A stretch of 64,000 nucleotides of DNA, from assembly GCA_033060915.1 (NCBI GenBank), contig CM065381.1, positions 3,242,001 through 3,306,000 on the forward strand. The letters run 5' to 3'. The notes under the pieces were generated by a model that made no database searches, was not told where the DNA came from, and saw only the letters and a program-made list of their open reading frames with translations. This DNA comes from Euryodendron excelsum. Its lineage: Eukaryota > Streptophyta > Magnoliopsida > Ericales > Pentaphylacaceae. Of this stretch, positions 11,471-23,579 are shown piece after piece (within the stretch, counting starts at the first letter, position 1; every line of letters begins with the position of its first letter). The translations under genes were made by a program, and so were the position numbers.

Positions 11471-12045
11471 TTCTTTGACACATAGGTATTTTGAAGTTTA
11501 TTCTTAACTTGGGTGTTGATTTAACTTAATTTAGCATTTCAGATTGAACGTCACTTCAAGAGGCATTTTTATTTTGAAATGACATTTTTACAAGTATTTT
11601 TCCTCTAACAAATAACAAGTCAAAAAGAAAATATTAAATGTATAAAAGTACACCAGCGTACACAAGAATTTTTTCCTAGTTAAAAACGCTATTTCAAATG
11701 GGAGTTTTCGGTTAATTTTCTTAACACAGAGCTATTTTGAAGTTTATTTCCAACCTAAGTGCTGATTCAACTTAATTTAGTATTCCAGGTTGAGTGCCAT
11801 TTCAAAAGGCATTTTTAATAAAAAACGTTTTTTGAAATGGTGTTTTTACACGTATTTTTTCTCTAACAAATAACAAGTAAAAAGAAAAATAAGAAATATA
11901 CAAAAATACACTAGCGTACACAAGCGTTTTTTCCCAATTAAAAATACTATTTCAAATGGCGTATTTAATTGGGAAGAAACACTAATCGAATTAGCGCTTT
12001 TCCCCAGTTAAAAATGCCCTTTGAAATAAAGTTTTTAACCGGGAC
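11455..12045 (+). repeat. Hairpin-array repeat, two tandem units plus hairpins
   Basis: Unit one (about 11455-11690) and unit two (about 11697-11930) are tandem copies: GGGAGTTCTGGGCTAATTTC versus GGGAGTTTTCGGTTAATTTT, both running to CTCTAACAAATAACAAGT. They lead into consecutive hairpins. One spans 11933-11973, with stem CCCAATTAAAAATAC/GTATTTAATTGGG. A short CTAATCGAATTAG palindrome follows, and then a hairpin at 12002-12043 with a GTTAAAAA/TTTTTAAC stem. Loops carry ATTTCAAATGG-like sequence. An inverted copy lies at 25950-26280. Confidence 0.65.
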
Positions 12046-12059
12046 AAAAACCCTAGATC

Positions 12060-12669
12060 ACGTCGTCCAAAGCCAGAAGTCTCCCTCCCTCTTCGTTCAT
12101 CCAAAGTCAGAACGAGAGAACTCTCCCTCCCTCTCCCAGATCTCACTCTCACTCTCTCACTCGTGGGTCTCTCTCAGGCTCACTCTCGCTTCTGGCTCTC
12201 TTCGTTAAATTGCTCAGGGTCATCAGGTTATCTTACCGCAAGTTGATAGAGTGTAGATTCGCCTAGAAGAGCTACCTGAGGTACCATTTCATTGTCAAGG
12301 GAATTTCATCCTTTTTATCTAGTCATAAAATCTGTGATGCATTAGTTGATTTGCAATAAACATGTAGACAGGTGACACAGATTGATACAGATGTGGGGTT
12401 TCAGACGACCTTAAAATCTGGAGTCGAGAATAGAAGCATATTGAGTGCTTGTGATTGTACCATACGGAACATACTTGTTTGCCTTTATGTCATAGATCGA
12501 ATTACTTTGATGCATTTATCTGTTAGCATGTTGTGGCTATATTAACATTACATTACATGCCAAGAAGTTTGGGTGGGGTGGGAATGTACTTGGTCAATAT
12601 TGCTTTCTTTGAAAACTTACCACTTGATCATGTTGTGATCTGTCAATTCATCTCCATTTTGCTTTACAG
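12060..12669 (+). other. CT-rich leader-like sequence upstream of gene fragment
   Basis: From 12060 to 12210 the sequence is rich in CTCTCCCTCCCTCTCCC-type runs like a transcript leader, then AT-rich to the acceptor-like TTTTGCTTTACAG ending at 12669. No long reading frame. It may be a captured 5' leader and intron joined to the exon that follows, but its donor gene is not recognised. Confidence 0.35.
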
Positions 12670-12721
12670 GTCCTTGCAGACAAGTTTGGTAACGTTGTTC
12701 ACATTGGAGAGTGTGATTGCA
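12670..12721 (+). pseudogene. Single-exon fragment of plastid biotin carboxylase
   Basis: The 52-bp stretch reads VLADKFGNVVHIGECDC plus one base. It is preceded by a good acceptor (TTTTGCTTTACAG) and followed by a donor (GTAGGTAT). The phrase matches the ATP-grasp region of the biotin carboxylase subunit of heteromeric acetyl-CoA carboxylase, where family members have GERDCS; here Arg is Cys. No neighbouring exons are recognised on either side, so this is a captured or relic exon. Family identity is good for so short a piece; how it arrived is inference. Confidence 0.65.
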
Positions 12722-13489
12722 GTAGGTATATATAACTAAACCTCATATCCCTCTTTATGTATTTGTTTTCCAATTAGTCATATTCATTTTATGAGAACTT
12801 GCTGAATAAAAATTACCCATAGCAATATAGCTTTCTTGATATCCAATACTCCAAAAAATTTACCCAATTGCCTTTAGACCTCAACTAGTCTATGAAATAA
12901 GACGTCGTTCCTTCTTGAAATAAGAAAATGTGTGAAAGGAGCCGATATTATTTTATTCTTCACCTATTGATATGGGACAAATATTGTTGAAGGATGAGGC
13001 AAACATGGGACAAATTATTTATTTATTTTTTTTGTAACTACAAACATGGACAAGGTTCGGTATGGATTATAATAAAGTCAGCCTGCATTGTTTCACATTT
13101 GGCTCATTTCGATTCTAAACTGACTCTCTGCTAATACTATCCCTTAGATCCTCACCACTCTGTATTAACCGTAGCCAAGTTAACACATACATTCATGTAT
13201 GTTTTGAAATCTTCACTCTCTCTCTCTCTCTCTGAAAATGCCCTTTTCTGAAAACATCAGTGATCCATTGATATGTCTCTATATGAGTGATCCAAGTAAA
13301 AGCAAGGCCATGTATTGCTAATATAGCTTTGCTTTTTAATTGCAAGAATTAAATTAGCAATTATTCTATAGAAAGTATTGATAAAGGAAATGTGGCGTCA
13401 GTATGAATCTTTTCTTCTATCTAGATTATTTGTTTGTAATATATTGTTTGATAGTAGACACAATTAAGCAATGACTATGATTACTTGTA
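12722..13489. other. Unassigned spacer
   Basis: No gene seen. Contains a short (TC)n run at about 13212-13232 and nothing else recognisable. Confidence 0.4.
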
Positions 13490-14713
13490 AATAATGTGAT
13501 TGAAATTCGCCATTACGTGGTTGTGATGTAGTAATAACTCGATAAGTCTAGATCGAATCCACAGAGAACAGTTAACAAAACATGCAAAATTGGAGCTAAA
13601 AATTCTTTTACGGTAAAAGATTAGATACCGACTAAGCTATACTAAATACCATAGTATTGCAATGGCTTCAGTTGGAACCTAACCCAACCTGTTTAAATTT
13701 CACTAAGAATAATACCGTTGAGATCTGAATAGTTGGTGTAGAAAAATAGTAACCAAAAGAAAAATATTTTGCTTTGGAAGGTTTGATGATTATGGAACTA
13801 GACTTTAAATAATAAAAACGGTCTTGGATCTAATTGATCAGACCACTCGATTCACTCGAAATATCAATAAAAGTTTTGTAACTCAAATAATTGGTTTCGT
13901 CTTGAGCCTTTGATTTAAAAAATTTAGAGATAAAAATATAATTTCAATAATAATTAAATATAGAATAGCAAAATTAACGCCATAAATTCATACCATCGAT
14001 TTATATATACCAGCTGCTTTGTCAAGGCAGAAGGTATTACAAACATAGTTAAGAATCTAAATTTTTTCAAATATCTAGGATTTAATTATCAAAAAATATC
14101 AATTATCTCTGTTGATATTCCAAGATCCTTGGATAATCTTCAAAATTGACTCCAAGAATAAAATTAGCTACTCATAATATTAAAGAGACTTGACTTGAAA
14201 AAAATGACTTCATAAATAATTGGAAGTTCCTATATATCTCTCTCTCTTGCCTCCTCTCAAGCTCTTTCTCTTTGCCTCTCTTGGTATTGCTATTTATAGA
14301 CTCATAAGATGAAGCCATCCATTTCTTACAATGATACATTATTCTTTTTTTAATTATTAATTTCTTTTTTTGTCTTCTTTCCATGTCAGTTGCCATCTTT
14401 TCATGTGAATTTCCATGTCAATTTTCATCTTTTCATGTGAGTTTACTCTTTTTTTTATCCAAAAGTAAAAACCTGCCTTACTTGTTTTGGTGGGGTTGTT
14501 AAAAAATAGATGTTTGCCCATGTGGGTGGGCTCCTATCAATTAAGAACCTTTTTTTCCATGTGAGTTTACTCCATCTTTTATCTAAAAATCTACAAAATG
14601 CTCAACAAAATTTATTAGGATTAAAAGTAAATTAATTAAAACTATTTATAATTATTTTAATACTAACAAACACAAAGTTAAAAACTTGTAATTACATTTT
14701 TATAATATAATCA
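13490..14713 (-). repeat. LTR of Athila/Tat-like element Y (3' LTR)
   Basis: On the minus strand it begins TGATTATATTATAAAAATG at 14713, next to a purine-rich tract (complement of CACCCCCCTAACTTGC), as at an LTR start preceded by a polypurine tract. It shares the CGAATCCACAGAG..., CATACCATCGATTTA and GATCTAATTGATCAGACC blocks with the LTR at 21.5-23.3 kb. The far boundary near 13490 is approximate. Confidence 0.6.
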
Positions 14714-17700
14714 CACCCCCCTAACTTGCTTTTTGCTAGTCTCCCGCAAAAAGGTATGCTCTACTTTCATAGGAATCACGAGTGCATTTAGTATATGCAT
14801 CAAATCTTTAAACCTCTAGGTTACCCCTAGTGGACGAGTAGTGTCTCGTGAGAGTTTCTAGAGATGGTATCCATAGAGGATTATGAGGATAAAGTATGAC
14901 ATATATCAAAACACAAGCATGCTATGTCTATCTTACTATTTAATATACAAGTAAGATAATGTCTTAGAACAATATATGAGAGGCTTTTGTATGTGTGTGT
15001 GTGATCATTACATGATAAAAAAAAATATTACAACATAAAAACACGGGTACATCTTTTAAGCTTTGATTCAACCTCACTGGATATTTTCTCAAAAGTAAGA
15101 AAGAACATAGACATTTCATACAGGTTGTCCTTGTAAAAGAGTAAATATAATGTAAAATTAAAGAAAACAACTATAAAGAAATGACGTGAATATATAAAGT
15201 GAAACGATTTGGCATAGCTCTATGAAAGAATACTCATTGTTAAAATCACACAAGCAATTGATAAGTGAATTCTTTACGAAATGAATGAACATGCAATGTA
15301 CACATCAAATCTTTGAGGACTTTGTTCAGGTTGAAATTTGGCCATGAGGTTTTAAAGTAGGAAGAAAGAAAAGATAAAAGGCTCAAAACATATATGATCA
15401 AGGCATGAATTGATCAATAATTACAGACTTTCAATTTTTCAATTTCAATTATTTTTTTTCAACAGACAACCTCTTCTTTTGCTTCTTTCTTTCTTTCTTT
15501 TTTTCTTTCTTCTGTTGCTAGTTACTTTTTCTTTCATTTTGCAAATAGAACACTCCATTTTTTAATTCAACTTGCATAAGTGAAGATATTTGTATTTTTT
15601 TTTAGGAATACAACTTTAGCCATGATATATATAGCAAGAGACAAAAAAAATAGGCTTAAATATGGTTCTAAGAGAATTATATCAAGAAAGAAATCTATGA
15701 TTAAAAAGATCAAAGATTGCCTCAACTTATTTTTGAAAATGTACAACAACTCAAAGTTCTAAGAATTCAATACCTTGAATTACCATAGCAATTCAAACAA
15801 TTGAGTCAAATACAAGTATAACGGAGCTATTGAATGAGTGATGTAAATAAATTTTATCAACAGTAGATGTAAACATTCTGAAAGGCGTGATTGACTTTAA
15901 AGCTTACTTGGTGAATAATCTCCACTTTTATAAAGATGAAACTATACAATATGTAAAATACTAAACTTATCATGATATGATAATCAGTGATATAAAATAT
16001 CCTCTTTTTATGCATTAAAATAAAATTTTGCAATTGTATTAAAATAAAACGATAAAATAAAAATTATGCTAAGGTCAATAAAAATATGCGTTAAACAAGT
16101 TCTCAAAATTTACCTTTGCATTCACAGTAAACTATACAAAATTATAAAAGATATAGAAACTTTTATATATATATATATATACATCACAAATACAATAAGA
16201 GGTTGAAGTGTATGCAACTCAGCCTTGTGAATGATGATTTTCTTAGTATTTATTTATTTTTTGTTTTTTGAAATATACAAAATATCTGCAAAATAATTGT
16301 TAGTTATATTTACAGATAAACATAAGTACAAAAAATAAACACTTACAACCTAACACACCCTAAGAGGAATAATTATTATAAAGTTGAGTCAGATTTTTTA
16401 CATCAAAATCAAGATAGTCTACCGTTTTAGTGATTCCAAGTCGTCTCAATGCCTCAGCATTTACTTGCCTTTTAATAATATCTAGGTAAAGAATTTAATT
16501 GCCTGACATTAGTTGGTTACTCCCTTTACAATTTTTATCCACACATGTATATTTACAACAACGGTGACACCTATTTAGTACATTTACTCTTCTCTTATAG
16601 GCTAGAAAACTGCAACTAGTGAGAGGTTGAGGTTATTCCTCTTAGAGCTCAACTTTCCTCACCATATTTGCACGACGAATTATCTCATCCCAAATACCAA
16701 ATGGAAATACCTGATAGATAAAACATGCAACTGTAAGCACTCAACCATCTATATGCGAAGTCATAACACAATTACTAGTTACAGACATAACTCTATCCAG
16801 TTCTTTAACGTCTGCTAGTCACAAAAACAAAACTATAGAAAATAACAACACAAAACAACAAAAGACAAAAGTGTTTCCCCCCCTCAAAAAAAAAAAAAAA
16901 TTAGAAAAGTGCCATGTCTCGAGGCATAGAAGGGTACACAAAGGGGGAAAGAAACAAACACAAGAGGAGAACAAGGTAGTCCCCCCAATCAAAGAGAAAC
17001 TATCTACCAAATTATATTAAACTATCCTAATTGTATAAATCACGGGGTATTACTTTTATTCAAGCAATGGTGGATCCATGAAATTTACACTTTCAATGAA
17101 ACTTATAAAATTCTCAAGGTATGGCTTCAGTCGATGCCCATTGACTTTGAAAACATTCCCATTACTAGGATTTTCAACTTCTATTGCCCCATATGATGAT
17201 ATGTCCCTAACAATGTAAGGTCTCAACCATCTACTTTGAATCTTGCCTAGAAACAAGTGTAATCAGGAATTGTAGAGTAAGACCTTTTGACCAATCGAAA
17301 AAGATTTTCGACTAATGTGTTGGTAATGAAGGAATTTCATCTTCGCCTTAGAGATCTTGGCATTCTCTTAGGCATCATTACGAAGCTCTTCTAGCTTGGT
17401 GAGGTACAACCTCCTATTTTGGCCTGTCTTATGGATGTTCTCACTAAATTGATGAATGACCCAATAGGCCTTGTGTTCAATTTTAGCCGAAAAGTAGCAA
17501 ACATTTCCCTACACAAGTCTATAAGGAGAGGAACCTAAGATGGTCTTATAAGTAGTCCGATAAGCCCATAAAGCGTCCACTAACCTTAAAAATCAATCCT
17601 TTATGTTAAGGTTAACAGTTTTCTCAAGGACTTGCTTAATCTCCTGATTAGCTAACTCATCTTGGCCACTAATTTAGGGATGATAGGTATACTAACCTTA

Positions 17701-17868
17701 TGAACAACCCTATACTTCCTCATTAACAATCTAGCAGGTCTATTGCAGAAATGGGAAGCACCATCACTAATGATAGCATGTGGCATACCAAAGCGTGAAA
17801 AGATATGCTCTTTTAATGATAGCACATGGCATACCAAAGTGTAACTGGGAATTGTAGAGTAAGACATT
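14714..17868 (-). mobile_element. Athila/Tat-like LTR retrotransposon Y, internal 3' part
   Basis: Internal region on the minus strand: polypurine-like start, about 2.3 kb of AT-rich non-coding sequence, then a decayed integrase (17056-17867). The first 250 bp (TTGCTTTTTGCTAGTC, CCCCTAGTGGACGAGTAG) are homologous to 18060-18320 in element X. gag, protease and RT are absent; the element ends abruptly at 17868 against an LTR fragment. Confidence 0.6.
17056..17867 (-). pseudogene. Broken Athila-type integrase
   Basis: Minus-strand frames give the integrase core (IFSRFGMPHAIISDGASHFC, then KYRVVHKVS, at 17867-17652). After several stops and frameshifts they give the C-terminal domain ending GAIEVENPSNGNVFKVNGHR (17256-17056). 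This order and wording is typical of Athila/Tat integrases. Only fragments remain, so it cannot be functional. Confidence 0.75.
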
Positions 17869-18059
17869 CCGGTTTATTCGTTTTGAACCTACTTTGATCA
17901 TTTTTGCGTATTTTTGCTTTTATTAGCTCCTCTAACCTACAAAATACACAAAAAAACATAATTAAACTCATATCTAACTAAAATAAAAAAATTAACACTA
18001 ATCTAAGTCTAATAAAGTGCGAATTAAAGACCAATAATTATACTTTTATGGTGTAATCA
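17869..18059 (-). repeat. LTR fragment (U3 start) of element X
   Basis: About 190 bp matching 23070-23260 (GGTTTATTCGTTTTGAACC, TATCTAACTAAAATAA, CTAATCTAAGTCTAA). On the minus strand it starts with TGATTACACCATAAAAG, next to the polypurine-like AGTTGGGGGGT. The remaining 1.5 kb of this LTR is missing. Confidence 0.75.
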
Positions 18060-21000
18060 CACCCCCCAACTTGCATTTTGCTAGTCCGTAGCAATAACTA
18101 TCAAAGACCTAAAGGATAATCTCCACTTTCATAGAAGTCATGAATGCATTCAGTTTATACACCAAGCCTTTAAACCCCTAGGTTATCCTTAGTGGACGAG
18201 TGGTGTCTCATAAATGCTTCCAGTAATAATACCCACAAACATCCTTTTGTGAATTGCAAATCAAGATAAGAATAAGGAATGGATGTATAATCCTACTCAA
18301 GTCAACATTAAATGCCACTCTAAACTCCAACACTTGCATTAATATGCAACAAGTCATACAAAAGAGAGGTTAATGTGTGTGATTGAAGAATCATGCTAAA
18401 CGACACAAATGAAACTCACTTACCCAAATCCCAACCTTTAAATTTTTTATTCAATCCTCACTAAATATACACTCGGAATTAAAGACCTACATGGTTCTTA
18501 CAATGGTATGCTCAACGGTGGAGTAAATGTAAATAGACAAATCAAGTAAACATACCAATTACAAAAATTGAAAAAAATAGAAGTGTATCGATTTTAGCAT
18601 AGCTTCATGAAAGAATGTTTATAGTTAAGGATTGATTCAAAGAAATTGACAAGAAATAGCTTATACTCTATTAAAAACTTCAATAAAGCACAACTAAGCC
18701 GTGTAAAGGTGAAGAGGGCAATGCAAAAGAGGTGAAAGGTAAGGGTAAATAAATGAAGCAAATGGTCATATCATGTGTGATCAAGGCATGAAATGATGAA
18801 TGCAAAACAACAACAACTCTCCCTTTTCAACATTTAATACACTTTTCTCCACTTCTCATTCTTCTCTAAAAATATTTTCAACTTTTGAACTCCTCTTTCA
18901 TTCTTTTTTTTTTTTTTCTCTTTTTGTTCTTTTTTTTACTTTTTCTTTTGTTTCCATTCTTTTATCATCCTCCTTAGATTTAGCACCTACTTTTCATATT
19001 TCAATATGCTCTTTTGCATTGAATTCCCCAAATCAATCTCTTCTTCTTCTTCTTCTTCTTCTTATTCTCTTTAGCAATACAAAAGCACTCTTTTCTCACA
19101 TAGGTGTCTCTTTGCAATACAAGAGAGAAAATCACTTTGCACTTTTTAATAAACGTAAAAGATCAACAAGGGTCAGCACGGTTTGACAGCGGGAAACTCT
19201 TGGCTATCAAGAAGAATAGGGTATAGAATCATATCCAAAGTTGTACAACTGAAGCATTTCATAAAGTACAAGTGTTAATATCAAGATCAAAACTCAACTC
19301 ATGAACTAAATACAAGCATAATGAAGCTATTGAATTAAATGAGGGTGAAGAAACTATCCTTGAGTAAATGTAAACACTCCAAAAAGTGATAAATACTCTA
19401 AACCTCACAAGGTAATAATCTCCACTAATGTAAGGATGAAAATGCAAAAACTAGTAACAAATGATGTTATAAAGCATGATTGTGCACAATGATGTAATTC
19501 GTTCTACAAATGCATGAATTAAGCAATTCCCATAACATGTTGGGTATGAGGAGTGATTCAACATCATCTTGAGTAAAGATACATGAAAAAATTCCTATAT
19601 TCTAATCTCAAGTGGCACTTTCACACGAATTATTTTTTTTATTATTTATTTTTTTAATTTTTTTTGTAGGGTGCAAAACAAAGAAACAAAAACAAAAACT
19701 AGAGGCAAAGTCTCCACCCACCCCCAACTTAAAATGATACATTATTCTCAATGTATAAGAACAAAATATGGAATGCCATTAAATGGTGGGAGAAGAGAAA
19801 ATAGGGTGCCTAATGCACCCCCAACTTAGAATGAGAAAACAAACTAAGAAAACAAAGAAATAAAGTAACTACTCTTACTCCTACACAAATTGGAGAGAGG
19901 ATCACCCAATGCCACAAAGTGGGAATTTATCATCATCTCACACCCCCAAAGTAGAGATTTTTAAAGAGTTTATGTAAATGTGAGAATATACAATAGCGAC
20001 CTCTTTGATGAACCCAATGATATAGTATGAAAGCACATAAGGTAAAAAAGGTCATGATATGTAGAAAATAAAGAATGATCATGCACAAAGGTGCCCTGTT
20101 CATGTCATGAAGTGATTGACCCTCCCCTTCTTTTAATTGGTCAGCCATGGGAATGATGTTTGGTTCTAATGTTGGGATATGAAACTTCAAAGGCTCCAGT
20201 AGGGTAGGACTAGGTGCTAGAGGCTTAAAAGTAGGGATTTCATGATCCTTAGACATGACATGAATGACCTCTAAACCACTAACATCCTTATCGACATGCA
20301 CATTCCGAACATTTAATAAACCAACATCATCATTAAGAGTAATCTCAGTACTACCCTTTTCTTTTTGTTTGGAGTCCCCAATTTCGGACTCCTTTCTCTC
20401 ACACTCTTCATCCCGAGGTTCATTTTTAATAATTTCTTCACTTACCTTAGGAATGTCATCCTTAGACTCTAAGTCTTGAGGAATGGTGGTTTCATCAATG
20501 GTGTCCTCAATCCTAAGGTTAGTGACAGGATGAATAGGTTCACTTAGACACCCTTGCTTAATAAGAATAAGTGGAGATGGCACAAGGGACTTGTCTTCTG
20601 CTTAAACAACCAAGGTTTGCATTAAAAAAGTCAATTAACTTTGTATATCATTAAGGCCCTCATTTACTCTAGAGTTTACTTCTCCTTGAAATTTTATGAC
20701 CAGTTGAAGAGTATCCTCTAGAGTATCCTCCATGGGGTCCTCTTGTGTGCTATTGTGAGGAATATGATATGCATCATAGGGTAAAAGTTGGGCTTAGGGG
20801 TATTCACATGGTGGAGTTTGGTGGAAATGGTGCATGGTAATAGTCAAAGGGCTCATTGTAAGAATGAGGCTCAAAATGATGTTGTGAATATGTGCTCTTA
20901 TATCTCCTACCAAGGTTAGATTGATTATACTATCCAAGATTGTGAAGTGAGTGAGGAGGCTCCTTTTGGTCATTAGCTCTAATGTGTTCCCTAAGAGACA

Positions 21001-21500
21001 TATTGGATGATGGATGGTGTAAAAATGTGCCACCAAACATAATGAAGTACACAATGGAAGATAGATGCAATACACAAACAAATTTAGCGCACCGCGCCTC
21101 AACATATCATAAACAACAATGCTCAATAATTTGCCATCCAAACTTCCAATCTCGGCATGATAAATTCCACTAATTTAAGCAATTTTAACCAACCAAACCT
21201 CCAATCTCCACAAGATACATATACCACCAATTTATAATTAAACACAATCCCTAATTCTCCACTAGTAATCCTCCATTTAATTTATTAAAGCAAAACAAAA
21301 TCTATACAAATCAAACAAAATAAACCTAAAATAAAGATAAAAAAGAAAGAATGAAAATCTAACATGGTATCACACAAAAAATGGAACGAAATTACCAATG
21401 GTCTAAGCCAAAGATTCCTCCATTGTGGTAGATTGATGGAGATTTAATTCACCAATTGCTCCTCAACTCAAAGCTTGTTAGTGCTCGCCTTATGCCTTTG
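18060..21500 (-). mobile_element. Athila-like element X, internal region without pol
   Basis: Lies between a truncated 3' LTR (17869-18059) and a full 5' LTR (21530-23260). About 3.4 kb contains the polypurine side, an AT/CT-rich non-coding stretch, one open frame (20583-19933) and gag-like scraps near 21000-20700 (REHIRANDQKEPPHSLHNLG is readable on the minus strand). No RT or integrase is seen, so it is a non-autonomous or deleted derivative. Confidence 0.6.
19933..20583 (-). CDS. Retroelement ORF of unknown role, 216 aa
   Basis: The longest open frame of element X. An acidic/charged first half (EDTIDETTIPQDLESKDDIP, then many E/K/D residues) is followed by a Pro-rich stretch and a hydrophobic segment near residues 165-185 (MIILYFLHIMTFFTLCAFIL), ending FGGVR. 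I do not recognise a domain. Its place between 5' gag-like sequence and the 3' end fits an accessory or gag-derived ORF of an Athila-type element. The ATG may not be the original start, because the upstream sequence on the same strand has stops. Probably not expressed as a host protein. Confidence 0.4.
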   Translation of the reverse strand: MPSPLILIKQGCLSEPIHPVTNLRIEDTIDETTIPQDLESKDDIPKVSEEIIKNEPRDEECERKESEIGDSKQKEKGSTEITLNDDVGLLNVRNVHVDKDVSGLEVIHVMSKDHEIPTFKPLAPSPTLLEPLKFHIPTLEPNIIPMADQLKEGEGQSLHDMNRAPLCMIILYFLHIMTFFTLCAFILYHWVHQRGRYCIFSHLHKLFKNLYFGGVR

Positions 21501-21518
21501 GTCCCCTCACCGGCCCCA
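21501..21518 (-). other. Degenerate tRNA-Asp-type primer binding site
   Basis: On the minus strand it reads TGGGGCCGGTGAGGGGAC just inside the 5' LTR. Athila/Tat elements usually carry TGGCGCCGTTGCCGGGGA, complementary to tRNA-Asp; the layout and most bases agree. Confidence 0.6.
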
Positions 21519-21529
21519 AAAACTTAGTT

Positions 21530-23260
21530 TACCCTCAGCTCTATTTATCCACACGTACACGGTTGGTGGTTGTAATTTTATCCGAAAAGTCTAGAATCGT
21601 ATTTCCTCAAGGACCAAGCCCAATATAGGCTATTGACACTAAGTTCACAATAAACTAACTCAAAATTAAATTGTAATTATATGAATTAAATCTAAAATAA
21701 AATAAAAAATAAAAGAAACTGAAAATCTTTTAGGTTTTGATAAGTGTTTTGAATTACTAAACTATTGCAATGAAAATAAAAGTAATTAACAACTAAGAAA
21801 CTAAATTAAAACAAATTGAAACTAGATTTAAAGCAATTAAAAAGGAATTAAGCTCAATTGATCTAATCACCCAATTCATCCAATACTTTCAATGGGGTTT
21901 ATAACTCAAATCAAATACAACAATCAATAGTGTTTGATTCGGAGGATTTAACTTTGAAAACTAATAATTCTTAAGCAATTGAAATTAGATTCATAGTCAA
22001 TGGGGGAATCAAAGGTTAATACCATCGATTTAACTAGGGTTAATACCAAATTAGGAGTTTGTGCATTGAATTAGCTAAACATAGTCAATAACCTAAGTGT
22101 TATAAGGCATCTTGCAATCAATTGATATGAATGAATTCCTAACAATTGTGGAGTAATTATTTAGTAAAGAGCCATAAATTAATATCATCGACTTAGGTGA
22201 TTAAAATCTCTAAATTTAGTCAATAATCTAAGTATTCTAAGATATCCACATGCAATTACTAAGAATTAGAAATCTAAAAAAATAAAGCAATAAATTCATC
22301 AGATACCTCCATTAAAACCCTTGGATTCCTTGAATGATTTTCATATTTGAACCCAATTTAAGAAACTAACTACTGGAATCCATTAGAAAAACATGTAAAA
22401 ATGAAAGAGAAAGCATGAAGAATTAAATCTAAATTTTACTTGAACAATAAAAATGTTTGGTTATAAGAAAAATACAAAAAATGAAAGAAAATACAATACA
22501 ATGAAGAAAAATTACAAGTTCTAATTCTATACTACTCTTACAAAGCTAAAAAAAAAAAAAAAAAATAGAAAAACCAACCTTTTTGGAGCTTCTCCTGCCA
22601 TCCCCTAGTTAAAAACTAATGCTAACTACCAGAAAACCTTCAAAAACTCCCTTAAAACTCAGTTTTGGATGCAAAAAATGCAATTTAAAAGTCGAAATAG
22701 CGTCCGGATGATCATCAGACGGTGCGTCTGACGGCCGTCTTAAGTGCGTCTGGAAGGCCACTGTTCACCGTTCGGACGCACTATTCATCATCTGGACTAT
22801 CATTGTTCACCACTCGGACTCACTGTTTAGATGGTCACTATTCACCGTCTAGATGGGAACTATTCACCGTCCGAACAGTCATTATTCACTATTCGGGCCA
22901 ACAACCTTTCAACTTGATTTTGACCACTTTAGAGCTCGATTCAACTGATGCACATTAGAGGAAAAGTTGTAGCTTTTAAAGTCTTCTTTCCAATAAGCAA
23001 AAATTAGTCCAATCGGACATTAAAGTAAAAATTTATGGCCCAAATACCTAGACAATTGAGACTTCTCATCACCGGTTTATTTGTTTTGAACCCGCTTTGA
23101 TCATTCTTGCGTATTTTTGCCTTTATTAGCTTCTATAACCTATAAAACACACAAAAAAATAATCAAACACATATCTAACTAAAATAAGAAAATTAACACT
23201 AATCTAAATCTAACAATGTGCGAATTAAAGGTCTATAATTATAATTTTATGATGTAATCA
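21530..23260 (-). repeat. LTR of element X (5' LTR, about 1.7 kb)
   Basis: Minus-strand start TGATTACATCATAAAATTA at 23260; the end lies near 21530, next to the primer site. It contains the family blocks CCATCGATTTAACTAGGG and CAATTGATCTAATCACCC. At 22695-22900 it holds a cluster of CACTGTTCACCGTTCGGACG-like short repeats. Related LTRs sit at 13.5, 50.1, 51.7, 55.3 and 57.9 kb. Confidence 0.65.
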
Positions 23261-23579
23261 CCTGTGTACCATATCACTTCATGTATTACATGAGCATGAG
23301 CGAATTGCATGGCCAGTAGGTCCAGCCACTCCCCCTCCTGTGTCACACAGTCTCCTACCACTTTAGCACCCTATTGCGTATGACCAAGGATCTGGGTACT
23401 AGACACTATGCGATGACGAGGATTTTGATGTATATGTGGACCCATTGTTAGCATCAAGATAGCGTATCAAAACGCCTTTCATGTATACAGAGGGTCGCAT
23501 TTCATCTGCCATGTCGTCCTAGTATGCACCTCCATATCCACCATCATACCCAGAAGGGCCATCTTAAGAGGCTTCATAG
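23261..23579. other. Unassigned sequence before the PMD remnant
   Basis: GC content rises and short frames such as SELHGQ appear, likely further decayed coding sequence of the same element as 23580-23714, but nothing can be named. Confidence 0.3.

Noticed and set aside
18800..19186. 128-codon plus-strand frame in element X
   Set aside because: Runs of F, S and L from a T/C-rich tract inside a minus-strand element; no domain.
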